Positions 24,760-34,404 of a stretch of DNA of 64,000 nt are shown in pieces; the first letter of the stretch is position 1; every line of letters begins with the position of its first letter. This stretch comes from an uncultured Porphyromonadaceae bacterium (GTDB lineage Bacteria > Bacteroidota > Bacteroidia > Bacteroidales > Muribaculaceae), in NCBI GenBank assembly GCA_900541865.1, contig UQLO01000010.1:9376-73375 (forward strand), in the 5' to 3' direction. Below the pieces are notes generated by a model. The model was not told the DNA's origin. It searched no databases and was given only the letters and a program-made list of their open reading frames with translations. Position numbers and translations under genes: made by a program.

Positions 24760-25815
24760 TTATTTCTGGTTCACGAAGCGGCGGAGGAAGATTTCCGTCG
24801 GGAAGTGGTCGGAGTATCCGCCCAGGAAGCTGCCGGCGGCGTAGGTGCGCTTGGGATAGCCCTGGCGGTTGCCCTCGGTATCTTTGAGGAAGTCGAAATT
24901 GAGCACTTTGGCTTCGTAGAAGCTCCATTTGCCGTCGGGGGCGTTGAGGAGATTGCCGCTCACGATAATCTGGTCGAAGAGGTTCCATGCGCTCTTGTAG
25001 GCCAGAGTGCCGATGCCGCGGTCGAGCATTCGCCACCACGGGTTGTAGAAGCCGTGGGCGGGAACGCCGGTCGGGTCTTTCTGGGCGCCCAGCGCCACGG
25101 CGCAGCTGCGGTCCATCGGGTCGTCGTTAAGGTCGCCCATCACAATCACGCCGATATTGGGGTTTACGGCCCACAGGCTGTCGGCGATGCTCTTGGAGAG
25201 CTCAGCGGCGGCGATGCGGTTGGGTTCGGAGCGCTCCTGTCCGCCAAGACGCGAAGGCCAGTGGTTCACAATCACGGCAATCTGCTGGCCCAGCAGGCTG
25301 CCTACCACGCACATCTGGTCGCGGGTGCGGAAGGGCACAGCCGTCAGGCGGTGGTTGGTGACGTTCTCCACGCGGAAGTAGCGCGGGTTGTAGATCAGGC
25401 CCACGTCAACGCCACGGGCGTCGGGAGAGTCGTGGTGCACTATGCGGAGGTTGAGGTCGCGAAGCTCCGGCTCGTTGATAACATCTTCCATCACAGAGCG
25501 GTTCTCGATTTCGCTCACGCCGATAATGGCAGGGCCGTAGGGCGTCAGGCGCGTTTTGAACTGCGAGATGGCATAGGCCAGATTGTGGACCTTCAGACGG
25601 TATTTGCGGCCGTCCCACTGGCGGGAGCCGCCGGGGGTAAACTCCTCGTCGCGGCCTTCGGGGTTGTTGGGAATGGTGTCGAAAAGATTCTCGAAATTAT
25701 AGAAAGCAATGCCTGCAACCTGCACGCGGCGGTTGTTGGCCTCCTGAGCGTGCGTGGGGGCGCACAAAGCGAGCACGGCCGCCAGGACAAAGGTTATGAT
25801 AAAGCTTTTTTTCAT
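24760..25815 (-). CDS. Secreted endonuclease/exonuclease/phosphatase family protein
   Basis: A 351-residue member of the DNase I-like EEP fold, which cleaves phosphodiesters in nucleic acids, sugars or lipids. The start at 25815 gives a signal peptide MKKSFIITFVLAAVLALC ending near Ala-Gln; the longer upstream frame would run through the promoter and is rejected. Fold motifs are AFYNFENLFDT, IIGVSEIENRSV (metal-binding Glu), NHWPSR (catalytic His), VMGDLNDDP (metal Asp/Asn) and GGYSDHFPT (terminal Asp-His pair). All catalytic positions look intact. The substrate cannot be told; Bacteroidetes homologues are presumed extracellular nucleases or phosphatases. Confidence 0.88.
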   Translation of the reverse strand: MKKSFIITFVLAAVLALCAPTHAQEANNRRVQVAGIAFYNFENLFDTIPNNPEGRDEEFTPGGSRQWDGRKYRLKVHNLAYAISQFKTRLTPYGPAIIGVSEIENRSVMEDVINEPELRDLNLRIVHHDSPDARGVDVGLIYNPRYFRVENVTNHRLTAVPFRTRDQMCVVGSLLGQQIAVIVNHWPSRLGGQERSEPNRIAAAELSKSIADSLWAVNPNIGVIVMGDLNDDPMDRSCAVALGAQKDPTGVPAHGFYNPWWRMLDRGIGTLAYKSAWNLFDQIIVSGNLLNAPDGKWSFYEAKVLNFDFLKDTEGNRQGYPKRTYAAGSFLGGYSDHFPTEIFLRRFVNQK

Positions 25816-25845
25816 ATATGGTACAGATAGGCGCGTAGCGCGATG

Positions 25846-25853
25846 CAAAGGTA
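25846..25853 (-). promoter_or_regulatory. -7 box for the EEP-family gene
   Basis: TACCTTTG on the minus strand, 30 bases before the ATG at 25815. No convincing TTTG -33 box is seen at the right distance. Confidence 0.6.
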
Positions 25854-25943
25854 CAAAAAAGTTTTTGACCTCTCCACCCATTTCGTATCTTTTTTCCAAA
25901 AAATTGAAATTGGGGATTGTTGCGCCTTCTGTAGAACCGCGAT

Positions 25944-25975
25944 GAAACCCGATTTATCGCAATAAACCGGGTTTC
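25944..25975. repeat. Long intergenic hairpin, repeat copy C
   Basis: A 32-base near-perfect palindrome: GAAACCCG at the outer arm, then TTTAT-like inner arm, with a loop of about four bases (14 pairs including one G-U). It lies 25 bases past the tolC-like stop on the minus strand and about 90 bases before the EEP promoter. The centre, TTTATCGC on the plus strand, is shared with copy B near 37070. It may terminate the exporter operon, but no U tract follows on either strand. Confidence 0.55.
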
Positions 25976-26000
25976 GTCGTGTATGGAGTCGCCGCTGCGG

Positions 26001-27287
26001 TCAGTTGGCGTAGAAGCTGAGTATGCGGCAGCGGAGTATGAACTGGTAGCGGGCATGCACGGCATCGGCCATGGCGTTGGTGTAGTCGCTCTTGGCTTTT
26101 TCGAGCTCAGTGGCGTTTGCCCGACCGTTTTCGTACTTTATGGTCATGGCCTCGTAGGCTCGGCGCGAGCTTTCGAGGGCATCGGCGGTCGCGGTGCGCT
26201 GCCGGAGTGCACCGACAGCCTGCGTATGGGCCTGGCAGATAGCCTTGTAGAGCTGCTGGCGGGCATCGTCGAGCTGGAGGCGGGCGCTTTCGGCGTTTAT
26301 GCGGGCGCGGCGCACGCTGTTGCGGGTGCTGAAAGCGTCGAAGATGGGCACGCTGAGGCTGAACCCTACGCTTTGGGCGAAGTTATGACGCATCTGGCCG
26401 CCGAAGCTTTCGTTTTGGAAACCGTTTGTGTGGTAATAGTTTGTGGAGATGCCTGCGTTGAAGCTGAGGGTTGGAATCCAACCCGTTTTGGCCAGGGCGA
26501 CATTCTTTTCGGCGGCCACGCTCTGCAGCGAAGCGGCGCGCAGGCGGTGGTTGGCGGCCAAGGCTCGGGAGTAGACGTCGTCGACGCTCATCAGCGGGGG
26601 CAGCGAGTCGTTCAGCGGTGCGATGGCGAAGGGCACATCGGCGTCGAGGTTGAGAAGCTGACGCAGGTCGAGCATGGCCAATGTGCTGTCGTTGACGGCA
26701 TTGACGAGCGAAAGCTCATCCTGGCTCAAAGTGGCGCGCCCCTGAAAGAGGTCGAGTTCGGGCAGACGGCCGGCATCGACGAGCTCGGTGGTGCGGTCGA
26801 GGTCGCGGCGGCTCATAGCGACGCGTTCTCGGGCCACCTGGCATAGCTCGGCCGTGTAGAGCGCCTGAAGATACCCGGCGATGACATTGAGCGTCACGTC
26901 CTCGCGGGCAGCCTCAGCTTCCTCGAGGGTAGCGGCCAGAGAGGCCTTGGCGTAGTCGAGGCGGCGTATTCCCGCCAGGCCTTGGAAGATGGGCAGATTC
27001 AGGCTCGCTCCGGCGCCGAAGGCCGACGTATTGCGGTCGGCGTAGGTATTGTCCATGGTCAGGGCTCGGCCGAAGCTGAAACTTTGGCTGGCATATCCGC
27101 TGAGGGTCGGCAGAAAGCGGTTTCGGGCGTCGTCGACGTCGAGATTGGCCGTCTGATTGTTGAGCATGCGCGAGCGCACGTCGATATTATGGCTCACGGC
27201 GTGGTCCACGCAGTCCTCGAGCGACCACTGCCGGGCGGCTCCCGAAAGAGCTACTCCGACAAGAAGTGCAGATACTAAGAGTCTCAT
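26001..27287 (-). CDS. TolC-family outer-membrane efflux protein
   Basis: A 428-residue outer-membrane channel component. It has a signal peptide (MRLLVSALLVGVALSGAA) followed by WSLEDCVDHAVSHNIDV, the usual TolC/OEP start, and two long coiled-coil halves rich in Ala, Glu and Arg (for example AEAAREDVTLNVIAGYLQAL and its repeat near 370). No lipobox cysteine is seen, so it is the TolC rather than the OprM type. It is the last gene of the five-gene exporter operon, two bases after the adaptor stop, and would form the exit duct. Confidence 0.92.
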   Translation of the reverse strand: MRLLVSALLVGVALSGAARQWSLEDCVDHAVSHNIDVRSRMLNNQTANLDVDDARNRFLPTLSGYASQSFSFGRALTMDNTYADRNTSAFGAGASLNLPIFQGLAGIRRLDYAKASLAATLEEAEAAREDVTLNVIAGYLQALYTAELCQVARERVAMSRRDLDRTTELVDAGRLPELDLFQGRATLSQDELSLVNAVNDSTLAMLDLRQLLNLDADVPFAIAPLNDSLPPLMSVDDVYSRALAANHRLRAASLQSVAAEKNVALAKTGWIPTLSFNAGISTNYYHTNGFQNESFGGQMRHNFAQSVGFSLSVPIFDAFSTRNSVRRARINAESARLQLDDARQQLYKAICQAHTQAVGALRQRTATADALESSRRAYEAMTIKYENGRANATELEKAKSDYTNAMADAVHARYQFILRCRILSFYAN

Positions 27288-27289
27288 TG

Positions 27290-28396
27290 TCAGTTGCGGA
27301 TTAGTTCGCCGCGGAGCACGGCAGTTGAATCGATACCGGAGTTTACCACGATGTTTATGCCGTCGCTCAGGCCTGTGGTGATTGCGGTGCGGTTGAAAAC
27401 CGGGGGCTCGGCCAGACTGTCGGCCAGCACATAGACGAAGGTGCTGTCGCCGCGAAATTCAACGACGCTTTCGGGCACCGTCAGGGCACTGCGGGCGCTT
27501 GAGAGGGCCACAGAGGCGTTGGCGCTGTAGCCGGAGCGCAGATCGGCGATGCCGGCGACATCGAGGGCAGCCTTGATTTCGAAAGTGTTGGCGCCACCGG
27601 AGTCAGTACCCTTGGGGGCTATGTACTCAATTATGGCGGTCGGCGAAAGCTCGGGACGCGCACCGATGGAGATGTTCATCGGCATGCCCACGCGCAGCAG
27701 GCCTACCTCGGTTTCGTCGACCTTGCCCTTGAAGATGAGGTTGCTCATATCGGCCACGGTGGCTATGGTGGTGCCGTCGTTGAAGGTATTGGACTGAATG
27801 ACCGAGGAGCCGACCTTGACGGGCACGTCGAGCACCAGGCCGGTGATGGTTGCGCGCACCATAGTGTTGCTCTCGGAAGCGTTGTAGCGGCTTACGCCGT
27901 CGCGCACAATCTCGAGGGCATCTCGGGCGCCGTCGACCTCCTCAATGGCTTTGCGGAGGTCGCGCTCGGAGCTTTCGTACTCCTCGCGGGATATTACGCG
28001 CCGGGCGTAGAGCACGCTGTCGCGGCTGAATTTGGTGCGCGTGTTGGCAAGCTCTATGTTGGCCACATTCAGACGGTTCTGCGCCGACGACAGCGAGGAC
28101 GCCTCCGGGACAACCTGGATGCGGGCAATGACGTCGCCGGCGGAAACCTGCTCGCCCGGCTGGGCAAGAATCTCGGTTATGATGCCCGAAATCTGTGGTT
28201 TGATTTCTATTTCGTCGCGCGGCTCTATTTTGCCCGTCAGAACGGTTGTTTTTTCGATGTCGCGCACGCCGGGACGAACCGTGGCGTATGAGTCGGGCTT
28301 TTCGACCGAGTTGCGGTAGAGAAAGAAGAACGTGCCCACAAAGACTGCGGCGGCAAGCACCCAAAGGAGGATTTTGAAGAACTTTTTCATATTCAT
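27290..28396 (-). CDS. Periplasmic adaptor (HlyD/MacA-like) of an ABC exporter
   Basis: A 368-residue membrane-fusion protein with an N-terminal anchor helix (FFKILLWVLAAAVFVGTFFF) and the order alpha-hairpin inside a lipoyl domain, then beta-barrel. Key segments are TGKIEPRDEIEIKPQISGII, LAQPGEQVSAGDVIARIQ (lipoyl half) and ATITGLVLDVPVKVGS (second half). MacA-type adaptors couple an inner-membrane MacB pump to TolC; the surrounding genes fit that. The ATG at 28396 overlaps the permease stop in ATGA, so I keep it rather than the ATG two codons later. Confidence 0.92.
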   Translation of the reverse strand: MNMKKFFKILLWVLAAAVFVGTFFFLYRNSVEKPDSYATVRPGVRDIEKTTVLTGKIEPRDEIEIKPQISGIITEILAQPGEQVSAGDVIARIQVVPEASSLSSAQNRLNVANIELANTRTKFSRDSVLYARRVISREEYESSERDLRKAIEEVDGARDALEIVRDGVSRYNASESNTMVRATITGLVLDVPVKVGSSVIQSNTFNDGTTIATVADMSNLIFKGKVDETEVGLLRVGMPMNISIGARPELSPTAIIEYIAPKGTDSGGANTFEIKAALDVAGIADLRSGYSANASVALSSARSALTVPESVVEFRGDSTFVYVLADSLAEPPVFNRTAITTGLSDGINIVVNSGIDSTAVLRGELIRN

Positions 28397-29643
28397 GAGC
28401 GAGCGCGGAGCGCTTCGATTGGTTTAATTTTAAGAGCTTTGATTGCGGGGAGTGTGCCGGCAAGCGAACCCAGCACGATGAAGGTGAACAGGATTCCGAC
28501 TGCGCGGCCGAAACTGATTTGGAAGCCGGCCGGAGGCAGCATAGGCACGGCCGTCATAGTGTCGGCCACACCGAGGACGCCAGCTGCGAAGCACACACCT
28601 GCCGTTCCGGCCACCACAGTGAGCAGTATGCTCTCGCTGAGCACCTGGATGGTAATGTCGGCCGGCCGGGCGCCTATTGCGCGGCGCACGCCGAACTCAT
28701 GGGTGCGCTCCTTTACGACAATCCACATGATGTTTCCCACGCCGATGACACCGGCCAGCAACGAGGCCAGGCCCACGAAGATGGCCAGAATGGTGATTCC
28801 GAGAAAGAGGTTGTTGATCATGTCGAACATCTCGGAGATGTCGTTGAACCAGAATGCGCTGTCGTCGTCGGGATGGATGGTATGGCGCGTGGAGAGCACA
28901 CGGCGTATGGCCGGCTCGCTCTCGGAGGGCTTGTAGCCCGGCTTGGAGGTGTAGGATATGAAATGCACCGTAGTGCCCTGATTGAAGGCGCGCCGTGCCG
29001 TGGAGCCCGGTATGAGCACGCTCTCGTCGACGCGGCCGCCTATGCTGGCCTCGCTGAGCTGCCCGGCCACGCCGACAACGGTGAAGTGTATGCCGTTGAG
29101 GTTCACACCCCGGCCGATGGGGTCGGAATGTGGAAAAAGCTCGTTGGCGACATTTTTGCCCAGGATGGCCACCTTGCGTGAGCCGGCCACGTCGGAGGAG
29201 TTGATATATCGTCCGCCGAAAAGCACCAGCGTCTGCACGTGGAAATAGTCGTCGTCGACGCCCATGCCGTAGATTGATTTGCTTCGCGTTCCGGCGGTGG
29301 CCGTCACGCTGATGTGGTTTATGCCGGTTATGCGGTCTAATTTGGGCGTGGCGCTGCGCAGAGCCTCCAGGTCGCTTTCGTTGAGCTCCCAGCCCGTGCC
29401 TTTGCCGAACCCGCGGTAAGGTATGCTGCGGTTGCCCGATGCCATGAAGCCCATATTGGTGGCCATGCCGGCGAAGTTGCGGCTCATCACGCCCTTGAAG
29501 CCGTCGGCGCCGCCCCAAAGCATGGCCAGCATGGCCGTGCCCCAGAAAATGCCGAAGGCAGTAAGGAAGGTGCGCGTTTTGTTGCGCGCCAGAGTGGCGC
29601 CTATCTCGCGCCAGTTTTCGGGGTCGAGGATCTGCAGTTTCAT
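28393..29643 (-). CDS. ABC transporter permease, MacB/FtsX type (second copy)
   Basis: A 416-residue permease with the MacB layout: one N-terminal membrane helix (about 18-45), a large periplasmic domain of about 230 residues, then three C-terminal helices. The C-terminal FtsX-like part shows GNIMWIVVKERTHEFGVRRA and IGARPADITIQVLSES, the coupling region for the ATPase. The stop overlaps the adaptor start and its own start overlaps the first permease's stop by one base (TAATG). Two different permeases suggest a heterodimeric pump. Confidence 0.92.
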   Translation of the reverse strand: MKLQILDPENWREIGATLARNKTRTFLTAFGIFWGTAMLAMLWGGADGFKGVMSRNFAGMATNMGFMASGNRSIPYRGFGKGTGWELNESDLEALRSATPKLDRITGINHISVTATAGTRSKSIYGMGVDDDYFHVQTLVLFGGRYINSSDVAGSRKVAILGKNVANELFPHSDPIGRGVNLNGIHFTVVGVAGQLSEASIGGRVDESVLIPGSTARRAFNQGTTVHFISYTSKPGYKPSESEPAIRRVLSTRHTIHPDDDSAFWFNDISEMFDMINNLFLGITILAIFVGLASLLAGVIGVGNIMWIVVKERTHEFGVRRAIGARPADITIQVLSESILLTVVAGTAGVCFAAGVLGVADTMTAVPMLPPAGFQISFGRAVGILFTFIVLGSLAGTLPAIKALKIKPIEALRARS

Positions 29644-30863
29644 TATTCGTCGCGCAGCGCTTCTACGGGTTTGACTTTAAGTGCCTTCAGGGCCGGGAAG
29701 AGACCGGCCAGTGCGCCGGCCACGATGAGTGTTATGGTGATTTCGACGGCTATGGAGATATCTACCGTCGGATTCTGAATCTCACGCGCCGTGGCGAACA
29801 CCACGTCGAGAATCTGGAGGATCACCATGCCGGCGAAGACGCCCGCATAGCCGAAAATCGCCGTGATGGCGACGCCCTCGGCCAGAATTTGGAAGAGGAT
29901 GGAGGCCGGGCGGGCGCCGATTGCTCGGCGTATGCCGATTTCGTGGGTACGCTCGCGCACCGACACGAACATTATGTTGCTCACCCCGACAATGCCCGTC
30001 AGCAGCGAAAACAGGCCTATCACCCACACGGCCAGAGTGAGATACCCCATTGCGGCGTTGGAGGAGAAGTAGTTCGACAGCGAATTCCACACCCACAGGG
30101 CGCTCCGGTCGTCGGGATGGAATTCGTGGGTGCGGGCCAGGGTTCGGCGCACCTCGTTTTCGAGGGTGTCGGCGGCGGCCTGGTTGTCGATGTCCTGAAT
30201 GCGCACGTTGAGCTTGTCGACGTCGTTGTTGTTGCCTGTGATGGCCTTATAGGTCGTGTAGGGCACGTAGGTTACGGAGCGCCAGTTGTGGCGGTAGACG
30301 CCCACCACGGTCCATGCGAGGCCCATTGTGGTTACGGTGCGACCCACCACGGAGTCGGAGCTTCCGAAGAGAATGCGTGCATTGCGCTCGGCAAGCACTA
30401 TCGAGCGGCGCCGTTCGGCGATGTCGCGGTCGTTGATCTGTCGGCCGGCTATGAATACATTGCCGTTGTCGTCGTCGAGGCTCTCGGGGTAGATGGCCGA
30501 GAAGGAGTTTCTGGAACCCCTCGGCCCGACAACCGCCGAGTCGACGCTGGCAAGAGGATACACTCCGGGCACGTTGGCGTGGTGCTCGCGCACGATAGCG
30601 TCGCGGTCGGTCGACTCGAGCTGAATCCATCGGCCGTCGGAGTAGCCGCGGTAGGCCTTGGAGGTTATGCCGCCCCACACTTCGATGAGGTTGTTGCTGC
30701 CTGCGCTGCCCATATTGCTGCGGAAGCCGTTGGTGACGCCGCGGGCCACTCCCAGCAGCAGGATGAGCATGAACACGCCCCAGGCCACGGAAATTCCCGT
30801 CAGGAAAGTCCTCAGGCGGTTGCTTCGCAGGGTCTGGCGTATTTCGGCAATGAGGTCGAACAT
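29643..30863 (-). CDS. ABC transporter permease, MacB/FtsX type (first copy)
   Basis: A 406-residue permease with the same topology as its neighbour: an N-terminal helix (RTFLTGISVAWGVFMLILLL), a periplasmic domain, and three C-terminal helices with NIMFVSVRERTHEIGIRRA and IGARPASILFQILAEG. It is clearly paralogous to the next gene, most strongly in the membrane parts. It follows the ATPase gene after 10 bases. In Bacteroidetes such split systems replace the fused MacB of proteobacteria; cargo is unknown. Confidence 0.92.
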   Translation of the reverse strand: MFDLIAEIRQTLRSNRLRTFLTGISVAWGVFMLILLLGVARGVTNGFRSNMGSAGSNNLIEVWGGITSKAYRGYSDGRWIQLESTDRDAIVREHHANVPGVYPLASVDSAVVGPRGSRNSFSAIYPESLDDDNGNVFIAGRQINDRDIAERRRSIVLAERNARILFGSSDSVVGRTVTTMGLAWTVVGVYRHNWRSVTYVPYTTYKAITGNNNDVDKLNVRIQDIDNQAAADTLENEVRRTLARTHEFHPDDRSALWVWNSLSNYFSSNAAMGYLTLAVWVIGLFSLLTGIVGVSNIMFVSVRERTHEIGIRRAIGARPASILFQILAEGVAITAIFGYAGVFAGMVILQILDVVFATAREIQNPTVDISIAVEITITLIVAGALAGLFPALKALKVKPVEALRDE

Positions 30864-30873
30864 AGATGCTGGT

Positions 30874-31533
30874 TCATTCTACTATTTCGCCGTCGGCGAT
30901 GCGGATAATGCGGTTAGTGGCCGCTCCGACGGCGGGGTCGTGGGTGACAATCACGGTGGTCATGCCCTCGGCGTTAAGCTGCCGGAAGATTTCCATCACA
31001 TCCTTCGACGTATGCGAATCGAGTGCGCCGGTGGGTTCGTCGGCAAGGATGATGCTGGGGTTTGTCACCAAGGCGCGGGCAATGGCCACACGCTGCTTCT
31101 GGCCGCCGGAGAGCTCGCCCGGCAGGTGCAGGGCGCGGTCGGCCAGCCCGAGGCGCTCAAGCTGCTCCATGGCCATGGCGTTGCGTTTGCGGCGCCCCAC
31201 GCCCTGATAGTAGAGCGGCAGGGCAACGTTTTCCATCGCATTCTTATAGCCGATGAGGTTGAAGCTCTGGAACACAAAGCCTATCTTGCGGTTGCGGATA
31301 TCTGCGGCCCGGTTTTCGCTCAGGTCGCGGATGGGTATGCCGTCGAGCACATATTCCCCGCTGTCGTAGCCGTCGAGTATGCCTAAAATATTGAGCATGG
31401 TCGACTTGCCGGAGCCCGACGAGCCCATTATGCTCACCAGCTCGCCCCGCTCGATGTGGAGGTTGATGTCCTTCAGAGCGTGCACCGGAACGGCACCGGG
31501 ATATGTCTTGTTGAGGTCTTTCAGAGTTATCAT
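30874..31533 (-). CDS. ABC transporter ATP-binding protein, LolD/MacB type
   Basis: A 219-residue ATPase energising the two adjacent permeases. Walker A is MGSSGSGKST, the Q-loop is FVFQSFNLI, the signature is LSGGQKQRVAIARAL, Walker B is SIILADEPTGALD, and the switch histidine is in VIVTHDP. ALDSHTSKDVMEIF is typical of the MacB/LolD/FtsE subfamily. It is the first gene of the exporter operon; I found no clear -7 box in the 134 bases to the divergent flippase gene. Confidence 0.95.
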   Translation of the reverse strand: MITLKDLNKTYPGAVPVHALKDINLHIERGELVSIMGSSGSGKSTMLNILGILDGYDSGEYVLDGIPIRDLSENRAADIRNRKIGFVFQSFNLIGYKNAMENVALPLYYQGVGRRKRNAMAMEQLERLGLADRALHLPGELSGGQKQRVAIARALVTNPSIILADEPTGALDSHTSKDVMEIFRQLNAEGMTTVIVTHDPAVGAATNRIIRIADGEIVE

Positions 31534-31639
31534 ACACTCATAAGACGCAGTGCGCTGCCAGGAGTTACAGACGGCGGCGGAGAAATGTGTTAATAGTTGT
31601 TAAATGGTGCGCCGCGTTCCTTTTCCGGGGATTTTTGAG

Positions 31640-31647
31640 TACTTTTG
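31640..31647 (+). promoter_or_regulatory. -7 box for the flippase gene
   Basis: TACTTTTG fits TAnnTTTG, 20 bases before the ATG at 31668. The -33 region is T-rich (CCTTTTCC) but has no exact TTTG at the right spacing. Confidence 0.6.
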
Positions 31648-31667
31648 CAGTTTAAAACAAAACAACG

Positions 31668-33191
31668 ATGGCCGGAATAAAAAGTCTTGTAAAGGATACA
31701 GCGGTCTACGGGCTGAGCTCCATCGTGGGGCGCTTTCTCAACTGGATGCTCGTGCCGCTCTACACCATCTGCTTCCCCGTTGCGGAGTATGGCGTGGTCA
31801 CCTTCGTCTACTCGGTAGTGGCTCTGGTGATGGTGATTCTGACGTACGGGCTCGAAACGGGTTTCTTCCGCTTCGCCAACCACGAGAAGTGGAAAGACCC
31901 CATGGAGGTATACTCCACGGCGCTGCTCTCGCTGATGACGACCTCGACGGTCTTCGTGGTGCTGGTGGCAGTCTTTCTGCACCCGGTGACTCACTGGATG
32001 GAGTGCGACGGCCATCCGGCCTACGTGATGATAATGGCCGTCTGCGTGGCTCTGGACGTGGTGATGACTATCCCCTACTCCTACCTCCGCTTCCGGGGGC
32101 GCTCCTGGCGCTTTGCCACCCTGCGCTTGGTCAACATCGGCATCAACATCGGCCTCAACCTCTTCTTCATCCTGCTCTGCCCCTGGCTCCATACCCACCA
32201 TCCGGGAGCCGTGGCATGGTTCTACCGCCCCGACTTCGGCATAGGATATATCTTTCTGGCAAATCTCATCGCTTCGGCAGTCAACATGCTGATGCTCATC
32301 CCCGAGCTGCGAGGATTCCCCTACCGCTTCAACCTCGAGCTATGGCGGCAGATGATGGCCTACTCGCTGCCGCTGCTGGTGCTCGGAGTGGCCGGAATAA
32401 TGAATCAGACCATCGACAAAATTCTCTACCCCTCGCTGGTGAGCGACCCCGCCGAGGCAATGTACGGGCTGGGCATCTACGGGGCAAACTATAAAATCGC
32501 CGTTATCCTGCTTGTGTTCCTGCAGGCCTTCCGCTTTGCCTACGAGCCTTTTATCTTTGCCCGAAACCGCGAGGCGGGCGACGGCAAGCTGCAGGCCTAC
32601 CGCGACGCCATGAAGTACTTCGTCATCTTCGCCCTTTTCATCTACCTGGGCGTGATGTACTATCTGGACGTGCTGCGCTACTTCATTTCGCCGCGCTACT
32701 TCAGCGGCCTCAAGGTGGTACCCATAGTGATGCTAGCCGAGCTTTTCTTCGGCATTTTCTTCAACCTGTCGGTGTGGTACAAACTTACGGATCGCACCAT
32801 GTACGGCGCCTGGTTTTCGCTGCTGGGCCTGGCGGTGACCGTGACGCTCAACGTCATCCTGGTGCCCCGGATGGGATATATGGGCTGCGCCGTGGCCGCT
32901 CTGGCCAGCTACACTACTATGATGGTGGTTAGCTACCTTATCGGCAACCGAAAGTATCCCATCGGCTACCCGATGTGGCGAATAGGCTTCTACTTCGCTG
33001 TGGCCGCTTTCCTTTATTATATAGGTGTGATTCTGATGCCCGAATTCGGCTGGCCTCATGCCCTGAACGCCTCCGTGCGGGCGCTGCTGCTGATTTTCTA
33101 TGTCGGCATGGTAATCAAGGTTGAGCGCATCGACGCCGCCGACGTGCTTCCGCGCCGCTTCCGCAAAAAAGCCGATGGAACTGATCGTTAA
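31668..33191 (+). CDS. Polysaccharide biosynthesis flippase (Wzx-like, MATE superfamily)
   Basis: A 507-residue integral membrane protein with about 12-14 helices. It starts MAGIKSLVKDTAVYGLSSIVGR, the usual N-terminus of Bacteroidetes oligosaccharide flippases, and shows FRFAYEPFIFARNRE and a helix pair around AGIMNQTIDKILYPSLV. Such proteins move undecaprenyl-linked glycan units across the inner membrane. The next gene, a GT4 glycosyltransferase, overlaps its 3' end by 17 bases, which supports a shared role in a surface glycan. Confidence 0.9.
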   Translation: MAGIKSLVKDTAVYGLSSIVGRFLNWMLVPLYTICFPVAEYGVVTFVYSVVALVMVILTYGLETGFFRFANHEKWKDPMEVYSTALLSLMTTSTVFVVLVAVFLHPVTHWMECDGHPAYVMIMAVCVALDVVMTIPYSYLRFRGRSWRFATLRLVNIGINIGLNLFFILLCPWLHTHHPGAVAWFYRPDFGIGYIFLANLIASAVNMLMLIPELRGFPYRFNLELWRQMMAYSLPLLVLGVAGIMNQTIDKILYPSLVSDPAEAMYGLGIYGANYKIAVILLVFLQAFRFAYEPFIFARNREAGDGKLQAYRDAMKYFVIFALFIYLGVMYYLDVLRYFISPRYFSGLKVVPIVMLAELFFGIFFNLSVWYKLTDRTMYGAWFSLLGLAVTVTLNVILVPRMGYMGCAVAALASYTTMMVVSYLIGNRKYPIGYPMWRIGFYFAVAAFLYYIGVILMPEFGWPHALNASVRALLLIFYVGMVIKVERIDAADVLPRRFRKKADGTDR

Positions 33192-34404
33192 CCACAGCGA
33201 TGTACGCGGCGGCAGCTCAGTGGTAAGCCGCCGGCTGATGGACGCCATGCGCGCCGCCGGGCGCGACGCGCGTATGCTCACCGTGCACCGCGCCGACACC
33301 GCCTGCGAGGCCATAGCGGCCGCCGCTCCGTCATGGCGAGCCCGGATTCCCTTCGCCGCAGAGCATCTGCGCATACTGGCGGGTTGCCGGGGCAATCGCT
33401 CCAATCTTTTCAAACTATCAACCGGCTCCGACGGCCTGCCCCTCCATCGCCACCCGCTTGTGCGCCAAGCCGACACCATTCTGCTCAACTGGGTCAACCA
33501 AGGCATGCTCTCGCTCGACGAAATAGGCCGCATAGCCGCCGACGGCAAGCGCATTGTCTGGACGATGCACGACATGTGGAACGCTGTCGGCATCTGCCAC
33601 CACGCCGGCGACTGCACACGCTGGCAGCGCCCCCAAGGCTGCTCCGAATGCCCTATGCTGGGCCGCGGCGCCGGAGTCGGCGACCTGTCGGCGCGCACAT
33701 GGCGCCGCAAGCGCGAGCTCTACACGTCCGTGCCCATTACCTTCGTGGCCGTCAGCAACTGGCTGGCCGACATATGCCGCCGCAGCCCGCTCATGGAGGG
33801 CTGCCGGGTGGAGGTCATTCCCAATGCATTCCCGGTGGAAAGGTTCCGCACGGTGCCGCGCCGCAGCCGCGCCGAGCTCGGTCTGCCCGAGGGTGCTCCT
33901 CTGGTGGTGATGGGCGCAGCCCGACTCGACGACCCCATCAAAGGTCTCAACTACGCCGTGGAGGCCCTCAACGCCGTGGCCGACACGGGCGCACACGCCG
34001 TTTTCTTCGGCGCTATCCGCGACCCCGGCGCTCTGGCCGGCCTACGCATGCCCCACACTATGCTCGGCACCATTGCCGACGGCGACGTCCTGGCCGATGT
34101 CTATGCCCACTCGGCCGCTGTGCTTTCGTCGTCGCTGTGGGAAACGCTGCCCGGCACTCTTGTCGAGGCCCAGGCTTCGGGGGCATATCCGGTGGCATTC
34201 GACCGGGGCGGACAGGGCGACATCATCACCGGCCCGGAGACGGGATGGTTGGCGCCGTGGCCCGACACGACGGCTCTGGCCGACGGCCTGCGCCACGCAC
34301 TGACGCAGCATCCCGACCGCGAGGCCCTCAGGGCGGCTGCAAAGCGCTTTGCAGCACCGGAAATAGCCCGGCGCTACGTGGAGCTGATCACTACGCTGAG
34401 GTGA
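33175..34404 (+). CDS. Family 4 glycosyltransferase
   Basis: A 409-residue GT-B fold enzyme. The start at 33175 (MELIVNHSDVRGGSS) puts the N-terminal glycine-rich loop where expected; an upstream TTG in the same frame lies within the flippase gene and is rejected. A cysteine-containing segment, VWTMHDMWNAVGICHHAGDC then GCSECPML, is typical of a Bacteroidetes GT4 group and may bind metal. The C-terminal domain shows VVMGAARLDDPIKGLNY, and LWETLPGTLVEAQASGAYPV holds the donor-site glutamate (E-x7-E variant). The 3' end overlaps the convergent phosphopantetheinyl transferase gene by 31 bases. Donor and acceptor are unknown. Confidence 0.88.
   Translation: MELIVNHSDVRGGSSVVSRRLMDAMRAAGRDARMLTVHRADTACEAIAAAAPSWRARIPFAAEHLRILAGCRGNRSNLFKLSTGSDGLPLHRHPLVRQADTILLNWVNQGMLSLDEIGRIAADGKRIVWTMHDMWNAVGICHHAGDCTRWQRPQGCSECPMLGRGAGVGDLSARTWRRKRELYTSVPITFVAVSNWLADICRRSPLMEGCRVEVIPNAFPVERFRTVPRRSRAELGLPEGAPLVVMGAARLDDPIKGLNYAVEALNAVADTGAHAVFFGAIRDPGALAGLRMPHTMLGTIADGDVLADVYAHSAAVLSSSLWETLPGTLVEAQASGAYPVAFDRGGQGDIITGPETGWLAPWPDTTALADGLRHALTQHPDREALRAAAKRFAAPEIARRYVELITTLR

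Noticed and set aside
31534..31667. An invertible promoter between the exporter and flippase genes
   Set aside because: I found no inverted-repeat pair flanking the -7 box and no nearby invertase.
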